A stretch of DNA of 63,768 nucleotides from contig JAJEJA010000069.1 in NCBI GenBank assembly GCA_022828145.1, positions 1 to 63,768 on the forward strand. The letters run 5' to 3'. This document shows positions 35,970 to 45,900 of the stretch, in pieces (the stretch's first letter is position 1; every line of letters starts with the position of its first letter). Made by a program: the position numbers and the translations under genes. The stretch is from Candidatus Poribacteria bacterium (lineage in GTDB: Bacteria > Poribacteria > WGA-4E > WGA-3G). The notes below the pieces were generated by a model that searched no databases, was not told where the DNA came from, and saw nothing but the letters and a program-made list of their open reading frames with translations.

Positions 35970-37181
35970 TTATTCCTCCACGCGTTCAATAATCTCACCT
36001 GTTTCACGGTCTCTATAGATACGCTTCATTCTACCATCAGGCATGCGTTCATCTTTGAGATGTGCATAACGTTCTTCTGCGTCTGCCGTATCGGTCTGTG
36101 CTTCTTCTGCATCTGTAGTTCCACGCCAATCCTCAAGTTCAACGGGTTCCCACTTTTTGGATTTCGCGGATTTATAGCAAGCATCTATAATAGCGTTTAC
36201 TACATATCCATCATAGAAGGTTTCTAAGGGTTCTCTGCCTTCATCCATAGCGTTGAACATATCAAGAAACATATCACGGTATCCGAGTTCTGCCACCTCA
36301 TCACCGACAGGGAAAAGCCAACCGGTATCACTCTCGGCTTTTTCTGCGACATAGCCACCCTGTCCGACAGCAGTGAACATCTCAAAGCCGGTGCGTAGCC
36401 AATGATTGAGCCAGATAGTTCCCTCGCTGCCAGAGACTTCATCCCGGAGGTCCATGCCGCCACGGAATGCCCAACCGACTTCAAATTGTCCCATCGCGCC
36501 GCTTTCAAATCGGATGAGTGCAATACCGTGGTCTTCAGCATCAATCGGGTGTACGAGTGTATCCGCCCAACACATCACTTCAAGCGGTTTGTTGTTCTTC
36601 CCAACGAAGTTTCTGATAATTTCAATGCAGTGACATCCCATATCAACGATTGCACCACCACCTGCCTGTTCAAGGTCCCAGAACCAATCACTATGGGGAC
36701 CAGGGTGTGTTTCACGAGAACGTACCCATAGTATTTTGCCGAGAGCACCGTTCTGAACAGACTCTAACGCCTTTAGTGTTTTGGGAGGATAAACCAAATC
36801 TTCAAGATAACCCCCGAACACACCAGCGTTTTCTACAAGGTCAAGCATCTGCTTTGCTTCTTCTGCAGTACGTCCAAGCGGCTTTGTGCAGAGAATCGCT
36901 TTATTTGCAGCTGTAGCAAGTTCCACGGCTTTCAAATGCAGATTGTTTGGTAATCCGATGACGACAACATCCGTTTCAGGATGATTGATCGCTGCCTCTA
37001 AATCAGTTGTCGCGTTTGGGATGTTCCATTCCTTAGCAAAATCAGTTGCGCGTTCCTCGCGACGTGAATATACCGTGTGGACACGATCTACACCGCGTTG
37101 GTTATGCAGTGTCATCGTGTAGAACATACCGATGAGTCCTGTTCCGAGCATCGTAACCCTATGGTTTTTCTGTTCTGTCAT
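35970..37181 (-). CDS. Gfo/Idh/MocA-family oxidoreductase
   Basis: A 403-residue NAD(P)-dependent dehydrogenase. An N-terminal Rossmann fold has [12 protein letters not shown] (GxGxxG-type). The usual EKP segment appears as [12 protein letters not shown]. The C-terminal beta-sheet domain has [19 protein letters not shown] with a likely catalytic His. These enzymes oxidise sugars or cyclitols. It is followed on the same strand by a PhyH gene. A likely acidic/charged C-terminal tail (about 370-403) is unusual. Confidence 0.88.
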   Translation of the reverse strand: MTEQKNHRVTMLGTGLIGMFYTMTLHNQRGVDRVHTVYSRREERATDFAKEWNIPNATTDLEAAINHPETDVVVIGLPNNLHLKAVELATAANKAILCTKPLGRTAEEAKQMLDLVENAGVFGGYLEDLVYPPKTLKALESVQNGALGKILWVRSRETHPGPHSDWFWDLEQAGGGAIVDMGCHCIEIIRNFVGKNNKPLEVMCWADTLVHPIDAEDHGIALIRFESGAMGQFEVGWAFRGGMDLRDEVSGSEGTIWLNHWLRTGFEMFTAVGQGGYVAEKAESDTGWLFPVGDEVAELGYRDMFLDMFNAMDEGREPLETFYDGYVVNAIIDACYKSAKSKKWEPVELEDWRGTTDAEEAQTDTADAEERYAHLKDERMPDGRMKRIYRDRETGEIIERVEE

Positions 37182-37234
37182 CTCATAATTCTCCGATGAA
37201 ATTTCAATTACATAAGTTGTATAGATTAAGAGTA

Positions 37235-38320
37235 TTATTCTGTCTTATAAGCTGCAATCACACCCCAATCATCGACAGTCCAACAATTGTCTTTGTCTGT
37301 GGCGTGAACGCCTTTGAGGGTACCACTTCCACCCGCTTTTGTAGCAGTCCAAGTTTTTCCACCATCTGTAGTATGTAAAACAGCACTAAAGTCCCCTACT
37401 GCCCATCCTACCATATTGTCAACAAAATGGATATCCAAAAGGTTGTCATAAGAGTCTGTCTTTTGCTGTTTCCATGTTTCTCCCCCATCGTCTGTGTACA
37501 GGATTAATCCTTCCTGTCCACATATCCATCCAGTTTTTTCATCGTGGAAGTGAATTCCGAATAGATTGTTGTCAAATCCTGGGTCGCGCTTTTCCCACGT
37601 TTCTCCACTATCTTTTGTATGAAGGAGTGTACCGAAAGACCCAATTATCCAACCTGTCTTTGGTGAGACGAAGAGAATGTTCTCCAAATTATTGCGGGTT
37701 TCACCGACGCGGACACGTTCTGATCTCCCTATCCATGTTTCACCACCATCGGTTGTTTTTAGGATAGCGTTTTCAGTGCCGACGATGAACCCGTTTTTTT
37801 CGTCAATCATCTGAATACCCATTAAGCTGGAACGGATTCCGCCACCCCGTCGACGAGGGTTATTTTGATTAGCAGCAGCCTCGCTTCTTGCCATTTTCCG
37901 AGCCCAAGTTTTCCCGCCATCATCAGTTTTTAGAATGGTTCCTCTTGCTCCCGTAAGGAATCCAACCTTCTCGTCTACAAAGTAGATATTATAGAGTGTT
38001 GCTGCACCGCCGCCACCGAAACCTGGGGCTCCTTGTGGTCTTCTTTGTGCTTGTTCAGCCCCGGGAGGACGCATATTGATCTCTTTTTTTGTCCAGGTTT
38101 TTCCGCCATCCGCTGTTTCAAGGACTAAGCCATTTTCTCCAACTACCAAACCGTGTTCTTTATCCATAAAGTGAACATCGTGTAGCATCCCCTGTATACC
38201 GTCATCACGGATAAAATCATCTTCACGGATGACGCTCCATTTAGCATTCGCGACTGTAAGTGTTACAAGAGTTGCTATGGAAACGAAGAATACGAAAAAG
38301 GTGATATTTGTTCTTCTCAT
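37235..38320 (-). CDS. Ycf48/HCF136-like secreted propeller protein
   Basis: A 361-residue exported protein with a signal peptide ([26 protein letters not shown]). About seven repeated units carry DGGKTW/DGGETW Asp-box motifs with a WxxxG core, as in the Ycf48/BNR photosystem-stability-like propellers. In non-photosynthetic bacteria the role is unknown. A Gly/Pro-rich loop lies near residues 95-110. It lies between the phosphohexomutase and the Gfo/Idh/MocA gene on the same strand. Confidence 0.8.
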   Translation of the reverse strand: MRRTNITFFVFFVSIATLVTLTVANAKWSVIREDDFIRDDGIQGMLHDVHFMDKEHGLVVGENGLVLETADGGKTWTKKEINMRPPGAEQAQRRPQGAPGFGGGGAATLYNIYFVDEKVGFLTGARGTILKTDDGGKTWARKMARSEAAANQNNPRRRGGGIRSSLMGIQMIDEKNGFIVGTENAILKTTDGGETWIGRSERVRVGETRNNLENILFVSPKTGWIIGSFGTLLHTKDSGETWEKRDPGFDNNLFGIHFHDEKTGWICGQEGLILYTDDGGETWKQQKTDSYDNLLDIHFVDNMVGWAVGDFSAVLHTTDGGKTWTATKAGGSGTLKGVHATDKDNCWTVDDWGVIAAYKTE

Positions 38321-38385
38321 GGTAATCTCCTTTTATGAGGTGAATGTGCAATTAGATATGAAGTTACTAATTGTGTATTTTTAAT

Positions 38386-40587
38386 TTATGCTGATTGAAA
38401 AGCATCATAGATTTCTCGTGCTTTTGTCTCAACACTCTCTAAGTAATTTTGACCAATCTGAGAAAGGTAAAGTTCGGTCAGGTCACCACTTGTTTCACCG
38501 AAGACTTTTGCGAATCTTCTGCATTCGTCTTTGTCATGTCCAGAAGCGTAGGCTTTCGTCTTAGCATCTGTGCCAGATTTCCGTACTTCTACGAATTTAT
38601 TTGTGAACTTTAGATAACTCCCATCTCCAACGAATTGGATATTCTCCAGATTAGCAAATTCAAGTTCCGGTAGTGCATCAGACAAGATGGCGCGTGCTTG
38701 TTGCATATCTATTTTCCCTTCGTGCAGCGCAATAGCAATACCGAGAAAGAACAGATCATTCTTGTCGCGTTTTGCTTCACCTTCGCGTTTTGCTTCTCGC
38801 AGCTTATTCGGATTCGGTTCAGACTCGTTGTAATAGGTTATATCTTCACGGACATCACACCTCGCAGTGATTTTACTTTCATGAAATACAGAAGCGAGGT
38901 AGTCTGACAACGGTATGTTGTGCTGTTTACAATATGCTGCGAGTGCTGTGACCAAAACCATAGATTCACCAGCAGACTTTTCCCGCATCGCAATTGCGAC
39001 TCTACCGCCTTGACTTTTAATCAGTTCTTCTGGACCTGTAATCATACCGCCGCTCTCTTCACCAGCAAAGATAAGACGAGGTTGCACACCCAACGTAATA
39101 GTCTCACCATAGACATCTTGTATAGAAACTGCTTGGTCAGGCGTATCGGTAATCTGTTTCTCAATTTTCTTCATTATGGATGCGATCTCTTTGAAACCTA
39201 CAGGTACGTTAATCACATGCACACCATTTGCTTCACCCCATTGATCCCAAGCGAGTGCAGAAGGCGTCGTCTTAATCATGAAACGCGGGTGATGGTCCCA
39301 AAGTCCAGAGGTTTTCAGCTGCTTTGCATAAAAGTCCATCAACATTAGGAACGCTTGATTAGGGGTATATATTGTTAACAGTCTATCATCATCAAGCGTT
39401 AGATAATCAACACCAAGTTTTTGTAACGTATCTTCTCGGTCTATATTCTCTATCTGACAGACGATGAGTCTGTCACCGTCAGGGTCGGTAACCTCAATGA
39501 TTGTCCCGATGGGTTGATGTTTGAGTTTTGTTGTGTAGTCAGCAGATTTAACAACGTCAAGGATACTAAAATCGCACCCGAGGTCGTAAAATTCTGCTTC
39601 TCCAGTTTTCGGATTACGATCCAGTTTTCCGATATTGTGATAGAGCGGGTCTGCATCAACGTGCAGCCAACGGATAGAGTCTGCGATACCTAATCGTTCA
39701 AAGATAGCACGCATTGGACGATACATACATCCACCGACACAATCAACAACGATCGGTGGTTTAATCTCACGTATAAGTTTGAGATTGGCATCTGTGGCAA
39801 CACCGCTCTTGAGATAACCGACATAAAGATGCACCCCATCATGCAGTTCGTCTAAACGTTCAAAATCAATGTGTTCATCGTCAATTGCGCTGAACTGGAT
39901 AGGATAACCGTCTGTTTCAGCAGTCGTTAATATGTCCTTGATTTTCTTGACGAATTGTATGGATTCTTCAGGTAGATATTGACTACCCTGATTGTTAAGA
40001 TCTTTTGTCGCGTTTTTTGTGCTTACGGAATGGCTTGAGGTAACATGTTCACCTCCATCTAAGTCCAGCATGAAAATTAGGAACGATGCCATCCATATCG
40101 GTAGCGTACCGAACCCTTTCGGGACATACGTGCGTATACCTTGCGCTGCCTGTATACGAGCGATGAATTCGACATATTTTTGTGAGTTGTAGCGTACTTC
40201 ACATCCTGCCAGTTTTTCTATCGCCAGTTTTTCTATCAGATGTCCTTCTGATGCTTCCTTTGCTACAAGGCTTTTTCCGAGTGTTGCTAAGATGATTCCG
40301 ACCTGATTTATGGGAAAGCGCGTATCCCACGGATAGAGAATATTCTGAGGTCCACGTATTCCTGCCGTAGACACTTGCGCTTCCTTCGCGTAGTTTTGGA
40401 ACCATTCCTTTAGGTTCAGTTGTTCAATCAATTCATTGTTTAGCAGGAATGTGAATGGTTCAGGGTCGTCTTGTGGAAAGAGCGGAGTCTTTATAGAGTC
40501 GGGTGTATTCTGCTCCACCACTGCAAAAAGTTGTTGCTCCGTTCGGTTACGTTTCTCAAGGGACGCTGCATCTACAGCAATTACCAT
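38386..40587 (-). CDS. Large phosphohexomutase with unusual catalytic loop
   Basis: A 733-residue alpha-D-phosphohexomutase, about 270 residues longer than GlmM. Loops, numbered from the GTG two codons upstream, are TSSHSVS (185-191) at the position of TASHNP, the Mg site DPDGDR (370-375), the sugar loop GEESGGMI (511-518) and RKSGTDAK near the C-terminus. The catalytic Ser is probably one of Ser187/Ser189, but the Asn-Pro is missing. It may use glucose or mannose phosphates. ATG 40587 is preferred because GGAG lies seven bases before it; a GTG lies two codons upstream. Compare the ordinary GlmM at 2227. Confidence 0.72.
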   Translation of the reverse strand: MVIAVDAASLEKRNRTEQQLFAVVEQNTPDSIKTPLFPQDDPEPFTFLLNNELIEQLNLKEWFQNYAKEAQVSTAGIRGPQNILYPWDTRFPINQVGIILATLGKSLVAKEASEGHLIEKLAIEKLAGCEVRYNSQKYVEFIARIQAAQGIRTYVPKGFGTLPIWMASFLIFMLDLDGGEHVTSSHSVSTKNATKDLNNQGSQYLPEESIQFVKKIKDILTTAETDGYPIQFSAIDDEHIDFERLDELHDGVHLYVGYLKSGVATDANLKLIREIKPPIVVDCVGGCMYRPMRAIFERLGIADSIRWLHVDADPLYHNIGKLDRNPKTGEAEFYDLGCDFSILDVVKSADYTTKLKHQPIGTIIEVTDPDGDRLIVCQIENIDREDTLQKLGVDYLTLDDDRLLTIYTPNQAFLMLMDFYAKQLKTSGLWDHHPRFMIKTTPSALAWDQWGEANGVHVINVPVGFKEIASIMKKIEKQITDTPDQAVSIQDVYGETITLGVQPRLIFAGEESGGMITGPEELIKSQGGRVAIAMREKSAGESMVLVTALAAYCKQHNIPLSDYLASVFHESKITARCDVREDITYYNESEPNPNKLREAKREGEAKRDKNDLFFLGIAIALHEGKIDMQQARAILSDALPELEFANLENIQFVGDGSYLKFTNKFVEVRKSGTDAKTKAYASGHDKDECRRFAKVFGETSGDLTELYLSQIGQNYLESVETKAREIYDAFQSA

Positions 40588-40624
40588 CTGCACGCTCCAT
40601 ATATGCTTACTAATAACGTGAGAA

Positions 40625-41359
40625 TCAAAAGCCTTTAATTTTACCCCACCGTGTTGTCAATTTGTCATTAGGTTCAACTGACAGAGATGCATCAAGTCCA
40701 TCTCCCAATGCTGCAATTTCATTTTCACTTAAATGCCGTGAAAAGACAGCAGCATCATCAATAGCACCGCCATATCCTTCACCACCTTCACCGCCAAGTC
40801 GGTAGGTAGTATTTGCCCCGCGGGTTTCTTGAAAGTCCGTCTCTTTAGCCAACTCACCATTAATATATATCCTATAGTTCTTACCATCACTTTGGACGAC
40901 AGCATGACTCCACTCATCTTTTTTGATTTGACCAGCATCAGTCTGACATAGAACAGTCCAGCCAGCGACTTGTCCTCTCCATGACAATAAACCTTGAGCT
41001 GTGTTAACAAATAAAGTATTGTGTCCTGCATCCCCAGGTAGACTTCGCCATATCTGTTGCCATTCACCCCCCTCAAATGTTGGATTTATCCATACAGAAA
41101 GTGTAAAAGGGTCGGTTTTGAATAGATCCCCATGTAATGATTCAGATACCATCATCTCAACATGTGCACCAACATCAAGATGAATGGCATCCCCGAATTC
41201 TCCTTTATTCCAATTAGAACCGCCTATTATCTCACCATGGTTTTCGTTTCCAGATGAATCATCTGCATTGCCATCAAATGAATAGTATGCTACTAAAGCA
41301 TCTTCTGCCGTTACGCCTAAAATCAAACCCATCAGGAATACTGAGGATGTCAAAAACAT
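40625..41359 (-). CDS. Secreted LamG-domain protein
   Basis: A 244-residue exported protein. The signal peptide MFLTSSVFLMGLILGVTA ends near AED. The rest is a single LamG-like jelly roll (ALVAYYSFDGNADDSSGNEN, FTLSVWINPTFEGGEWQQIW, YRIYINGELAKETDF) followed by DDAAVFSRHLSENEIAALG. It probably binds carbohydrate. The last residues, DKLTTRWGKIKGF, resemble those of the LamG protein at 31487 (see findings). Confidence 0.8.
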   Translation of the reverse strand: MFLTSSVFLMGLILGVTAEDALVAYYSFDGNADDSSGNENHGEIIGGSNWNKGEFGDAIHLDVGAHVEMMVSESLHGDLFKTDPFTLSVWINPTFEGGEWQQIWRSLPGDAGHNTLFVNTAQGLLSWRGQVAGWTVLCQTDAGQIKKDEWSHAVVQSDGKNYRIYINGELAKETDFQETRGANTTYRLGGEGGEGYGGAIDDAAVFSRHLSENEIAALGDGLDASLSVEPNDKLTTRWGKIKGF

Positions 41360-41890
41360 ATTAATTGTTTCATTAGTATTTCTCCTTAAATGATTTAGTC
41401 AATCTATGTGGTCTATACATATATTGTGTAAATAGGTCCTTCGTTCACAAGATAACATGTAATAAAACCATACTAACATACCTGATAAAAAAAGTCAATA
41501 TGTGAGGGAGTGGAGGGTGTGTAAAGTTTTTGCACTCTATTTGTCAGAATCGCGGATTACGCGGATTACGCGGAGGACGCGGAAGGGGTTTCTTGTGCGT
41601 TTAAAGTTTACTTTCACAAGTTGGCTTTGATTTTAGTAAAACCCCATAGGCGGCAAATTAGTACAGAGAAGGATTATGAAGGATGAATGTGTTTGGAGAA
41701 AGAAGCACAATCTAACAGAATGTGCTACAGCAGTATCAAGTTTTTCCCTGGGCGGAGAAGGGTAATGAAGGGTGAATGGGGTTGGAGAAAGAAGCACAAT
41801 CTAACAGAATGTGCTACAAAAATGTGATACCTTTCAGCAAACGCTTCAGAGTTTTCGTTGATTTTACTGGACATTTAGTTTCCTAAAAAA

Positions 41891-42020
41891 GTCACGAATT
41901 CGTGACAAATTTGTCACAGTCGTGACTTTTTGTCACGTGTCTGTTAATCCAGTCTGTGTAAGGTTTCGTAGACTGTTTTTTGTGCACGTTTGAATTTTAA
42001 TATTTGTCAAATCGTGACAA
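41891..42020. repeat. Palindromic module 1 (GTCAC type)
   Basis: GTCACGAATTCGTGAC (41891-41906) is a perfect 16-bp palindrome. AAATTT follows, then a 14-bp dyad GTCACAGTCGTGAC (41913-41926). A further GTGAC sits at 42014-42018. The stretch between is homologous to module 3 (TAAGGTTTCGTAG, then GTTTTTTG). Confidence 0.7.
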
Positions 42021-42106
42021 ATCAAATTGTCCCGTTTATTTTACGTATTTTTTCAAATTCATTATGTTTTTCTTGTAACTTCATAGTAAATCTCTTTCTT
42101 TTAAAT

Positions 42107-42165
42107 GTTACGAATTTCGTACAATTCGTAACATTGGTAAATTGGCGTTGCGAGCAGTGGCTGTA
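42107..42165. repeat. Palindromic module 2 (GTTAC type)
   Basis: GTTACGAATT and AATTCGTAAC (42107-42132) form 10-bp arms around TCGTAC. Its flanks align with module 3 on both sides (CTTGTAACTTCATAG before, ATTGGTAAATTGGC after). Confidence 0.6.
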
Positions 42166-42192
42166 TGGTTGCATCGGGTTAAATTTAGATCC

Positions 42193-42558
42193 TTAAAAAA
42201 TTATTTTTCTGCTGTCTCTGAAGGTTTTCTTTTCTGAAGGTTTAACTTTCTGTGAAACTCCTCCTAAAGGTAAGACTGAGTTGATCGCATTTTGCGGAGA
42301 ACTCCTGTAATTTCGTAGTGTGTCCTCTTTCAAAATCGTACCATATGGTACGAAATTTCGTACCGTGGTACGATTTGGTATAATGGCTGTGGCGTTAGTT
42401 ACAGTAAGGTTTTGTAGCGTGTTTTTTGACAGAGTCAAAATTTTTAAATTCCTAAATGGTACGAAATTCTCGCCATGTTGAAATATGCATGAAAAAATCG
42501 GTTTTTTTCTGATATTATGATCATTTCTGGACAATCTGGAAGATAGCATTGTAGACAC
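42193..42558 (-). other. Doubtful 121-residue frame across module 3
   Basis: The frame encodes segments such as NLKILTLSKNTLQNLTV and NRTTVRNFVPYGTILKED. Related peptides can be read, with stops, over modules 1 and 2 (DKFVTNS, TKFVTFKRKR). It may be a decayed, tandemly copied gene, or the frame may be an artefact of DNA-level constraint. No good ribosome site is seen. Confidence 0.2.
42337..42466. repeat. Palindromic module 3 (GTACC type)
   Basis: CGTACCATATGGTACG (42337-42352) is a perfect 16-bp palindrome. AAATTT follows, then CGTACCGTGGTACG (42359-42372). A third GGTACG lies at 42458-42463. The 16-6-14 architecture and the offset of the third half-site (121 versus 123 bp) match module 1. 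Confidence 0.7.
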
Positions 42559-42918
42559 CTATTTATATAAACTTTAGACAATTTATTATATAACATAAAC
42601 CCATTATAACATATAGAAAATACATTTGTCAAATTAAATTTGAAAAAAATGATATATTTTGTAAGGTGTGTAAAGTTATTGCACTCTATTAGTCAGAATC
42701 TCGGATTACGCGGAGGACACGGAAGGGTTTTCTGGATCATTGTATGACTTTGATCGGCTACAAAGGAGCGCAATATTGTAAAACGTCAAATGCATTGACA
42801 ACCATTGTAAAATAGGTTAACATATTATGTTTTCAATTGTTTATACCCCTCGAAAATTATATGAATAGACAGTTTCATTCTGTTACACTTCGTCTTGTTA
42901 ACTTCAAGGAAAAATGCC

Positions 42919-45900
42919 ATGAAAAAAGAATTATCCAATTACATAAAATCTCCAAAAGACTTTGAAAGATTCTGTAACCTTTTCCTTAAAAAAGAGGTGT
43001 CTTCCCTTGTAACAGTTTATGGGGCAGAAGGACCTGATAAAGGTATTGATGCGGAATACAACGGAAGTTATACAGATAGAAACGGTAAGAAAAGAAGTGG
43101 ACGTTGGATTTTTCAATATAAGTTTTCTGATCCAACTAAAGATAAGAATCAGGCGCGTAGCAGCCTTATTACTGCTATGAAAGGCACTAAGACAAAGAAA
43201 GGTGAGTTAGATAAAGCAAATGAGGTAAATTGTGAACACTATGTCCTGATGACCAGTACCTTGCTTACACCGGAGAATATCAGCAAAATTGAAAACGCAA
43301 AAAACGATAAAGGATATACTTTTACGTTGACGTGTTGGGATACCGAAAATCTCATCACGATGATCGATGAATTTCCCTACATTCTAAATTCATTCCGAGA
43401 ACCACATCTTCCCGTATTCCTTTCTTATGAGGATATGTTCCGCGATCAAATTAAAGGCGACCATAGACTCTTGAGATACGACTACGATACCTTTGGACGA
43501 GATAATGAAATTGACCAATTTAGATCCTTTGTCCAAGACACTGACAAAAGATTGTTAGTTATGTCTGGTAGTGGTGGCATCGGTAAAACCAAACTTGCAA
43601 TTGAATTTGCAAAAACGGTCGAACAAGAACACCATGACTATGAACCTCTGTTTGTTCAAATTGCTGAAGATAGTTTTGAAAATGCGTTGGCAGATATTCC
43701 ACCGAATAGAAAGTACATATTCTTTGTAGATGACGCGCATGACTACTTAGACAACCTGGGCGGTATCAAAATATTGCTGAATAGCTCAGGTTATGATGAA
43801 TCCAAGGCAGTTCTTATAACACGGAAACCGTTTAAAGCATCTCTGAGAGGGATTTTCTTATCCACGCTACCAGATCAGACTATTGGTGAAATTGAGATTG
43901 AGAAATTATCATTTGAGAAAACTAAAGAATTTATTCAGACACATACACACATTCAAGACAATGCTTTCTTGAATGAATTAGCAAAAATGGGAAGAGATAC
44001 GCCATTAATTGCTGTAATGGTGATATACCTGCTCAATGAAGGTGTTGATCTAACCAGCTTAAAAGAGGATGAATTGGTAGAACACGCCTTTGATACTTAT
44101 TTGGGAGACATATTCAGCGAACACCTACAAGAGTCTGACAAAAAGCACCGTGAATTGCTTAACTGGCTTAGTGGGATAGCACCAATTGATGTTGAAAACG
44201 AACAAATTAGTGAAAAATTATCGGAACTCTTAGAAGTAAAGTTATATGAGATAAATCAATACCGAGACACCTTGAAGAACTACGGACTACTTGTTCAGTA
44301 TGGAAGGAAGCAACGAGTATTTCCCGGACCACTCAGCGATTATATTTTAGAAAAAGCATGTTTCCTGTCCGATAGTCAACCTTCCTCTTTTCACAATAGT
44401 TTATTGGAAGAATTCCTACCACTTTTCCCAGTAAATCTCATTAAAAATCTTGCTCGAATGGAAGCCATTGCTGGTAAAAAAGGTCTCCTTGACGAGTACA
44501 TTGATTCCCTTAAAACCCAAGTATTTGAAGGAGACAATGCAGTTCGGGAACATGTCTTAGAGAATATGGAAGGTATCTCTTATTTTCGTCCCGATGATGC
44601 AATTGAAATATTCAATATCATTCTGGATAATCCAAACACTAAAGACTTTGTAAGGGTAAATTTAGGTATACCATTTTCGCTTACCCATCAACACCTATTA
44701 GAAAAAATTGCTAAGGAAGCACAAAAAACTGTCTTCACGCTCTCCGGTTTTCGTAAGACATTAAAGGTAATTCGTAAACTGATTCAAAAGAAAGATCTTA
44801 ATCTATCCAAATATGATACTCCCCAAGCGTTACTCAACAGAATGACAAGTTTCCATACTAACAAACCCAGTATATTTCAAATGGAAGTCCTTAAAGTGTT
44901 TGAAGTGTGGAAAGAGAAAAATGAACCTGAACTCATTTTGGCTCTACTCAATGCCCTTAATTCAATGCTCGTGTTGGATTTCAGTGAAACATATAGCGAA
45001 GGTGCTTCTGTTAGGTTCGGTTGGCACCATTTAAGGTATATTCCCGAATTAATCCAGATCAGAACGAAAGCGATTGACATAATTGCTTATATCCTAAAAA
45101 CATCCGAACATGGTGTTGTGAGAAAAAATGCAGTAGATTCTATTAACCGTGCTATAAATCCTTTAGAAAGTCCATTTCGAAAGGGAATGGAACAATCAGA
45201 TAAGGATCAATTACACAAAGAACAAGAACGATTATTTGACATAGTAGCCAACCACATCCAAGCAGAATCTGATTTCACTGTTCTTAATGCAATAGATCAG
45301 TTTCTCAAAGGATATGCAGAAAACGAATATTTAGAAGGTTTTCCAAGAAGGAGAGCAGCAGAATTACTTGCGAAATTCAGTGAACATGAGATTTGTGAAA
45401 GATACCTTTTATACCGCCAATTTACGGGACAATTCCGAGACTGGGGTATAAGCGAAAGTCCTGATAAAACAAAAGAATTCTTGAAAAAGTACATCGCCAA
45501 GTATACCCCCGCAGAACTCGCAAAGTTAATGTGGACCTATATAAAAAATGCCGAAGATGGGAAAGAATATAGAAGCCCTACTGATAGAATTTGGGAAGAA
45601 AAAGGATGGAATTCTGGAAGTGCTACCTTTTTACTCAGAGCAGTGGGAGAACTTAACCCAATGTATGGAATCGATTTATTAAGTGAAATTGTTGCTTGGA
45701 AGATAGATGAATCCCAATGTGCATCAGGATTGATCAGCGGTATGCGGGTATCCGGTCAAGATTTAGCACAGAAAGCAATTCACAATCTCTTAAAGCAGGA
45801 AAGTATCATTGCTAAACGTGTGGTTGCAAGAAGTTATTGTGGGATAAGTAGAAATAAACAAGACATTGATAAGGGAGATTTGAATATTTTAGATCAATTG

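Larger units (their letters stand above)
41517..42731. repeat. Direct-repeat pair bracketing the palindromic modules
   Basis: GTGTGTAAAGTTTTTGCACT begins the copy at 41517-41591. A close relative starts at 42666 and ends at 42731. Both end in CGGATTACGCGGAGGACxCG; the first has an extra 9-bp unit. They enclose all three palindrome modules, so the interval may have moved or duplicated as one unit. Confidence 0.6.
41360..42918. other. Gene-poor 1.5-kb stretch upstream of the defence block
   Basis: It holds decayed repeats and three palindromic modules (next entries) rather than a confident gene. A 121-residue minus-strand frame (42193-42558) is discussed below. Paired repeats: 41517-41591 with 42666-42731, and 41672-41725 with 41768-41818. 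The 3' part near 42835-42918 should carry the promoter of the STAND gene. Confidence 0.6.

Noticed and set aside
41990..42196. Plus-strand frame across the palindrome modules
   Set aside because: It runs through low-complexity AT-rich repeats, lacks a ribosome site and has no relation to the other modules in the same frame.
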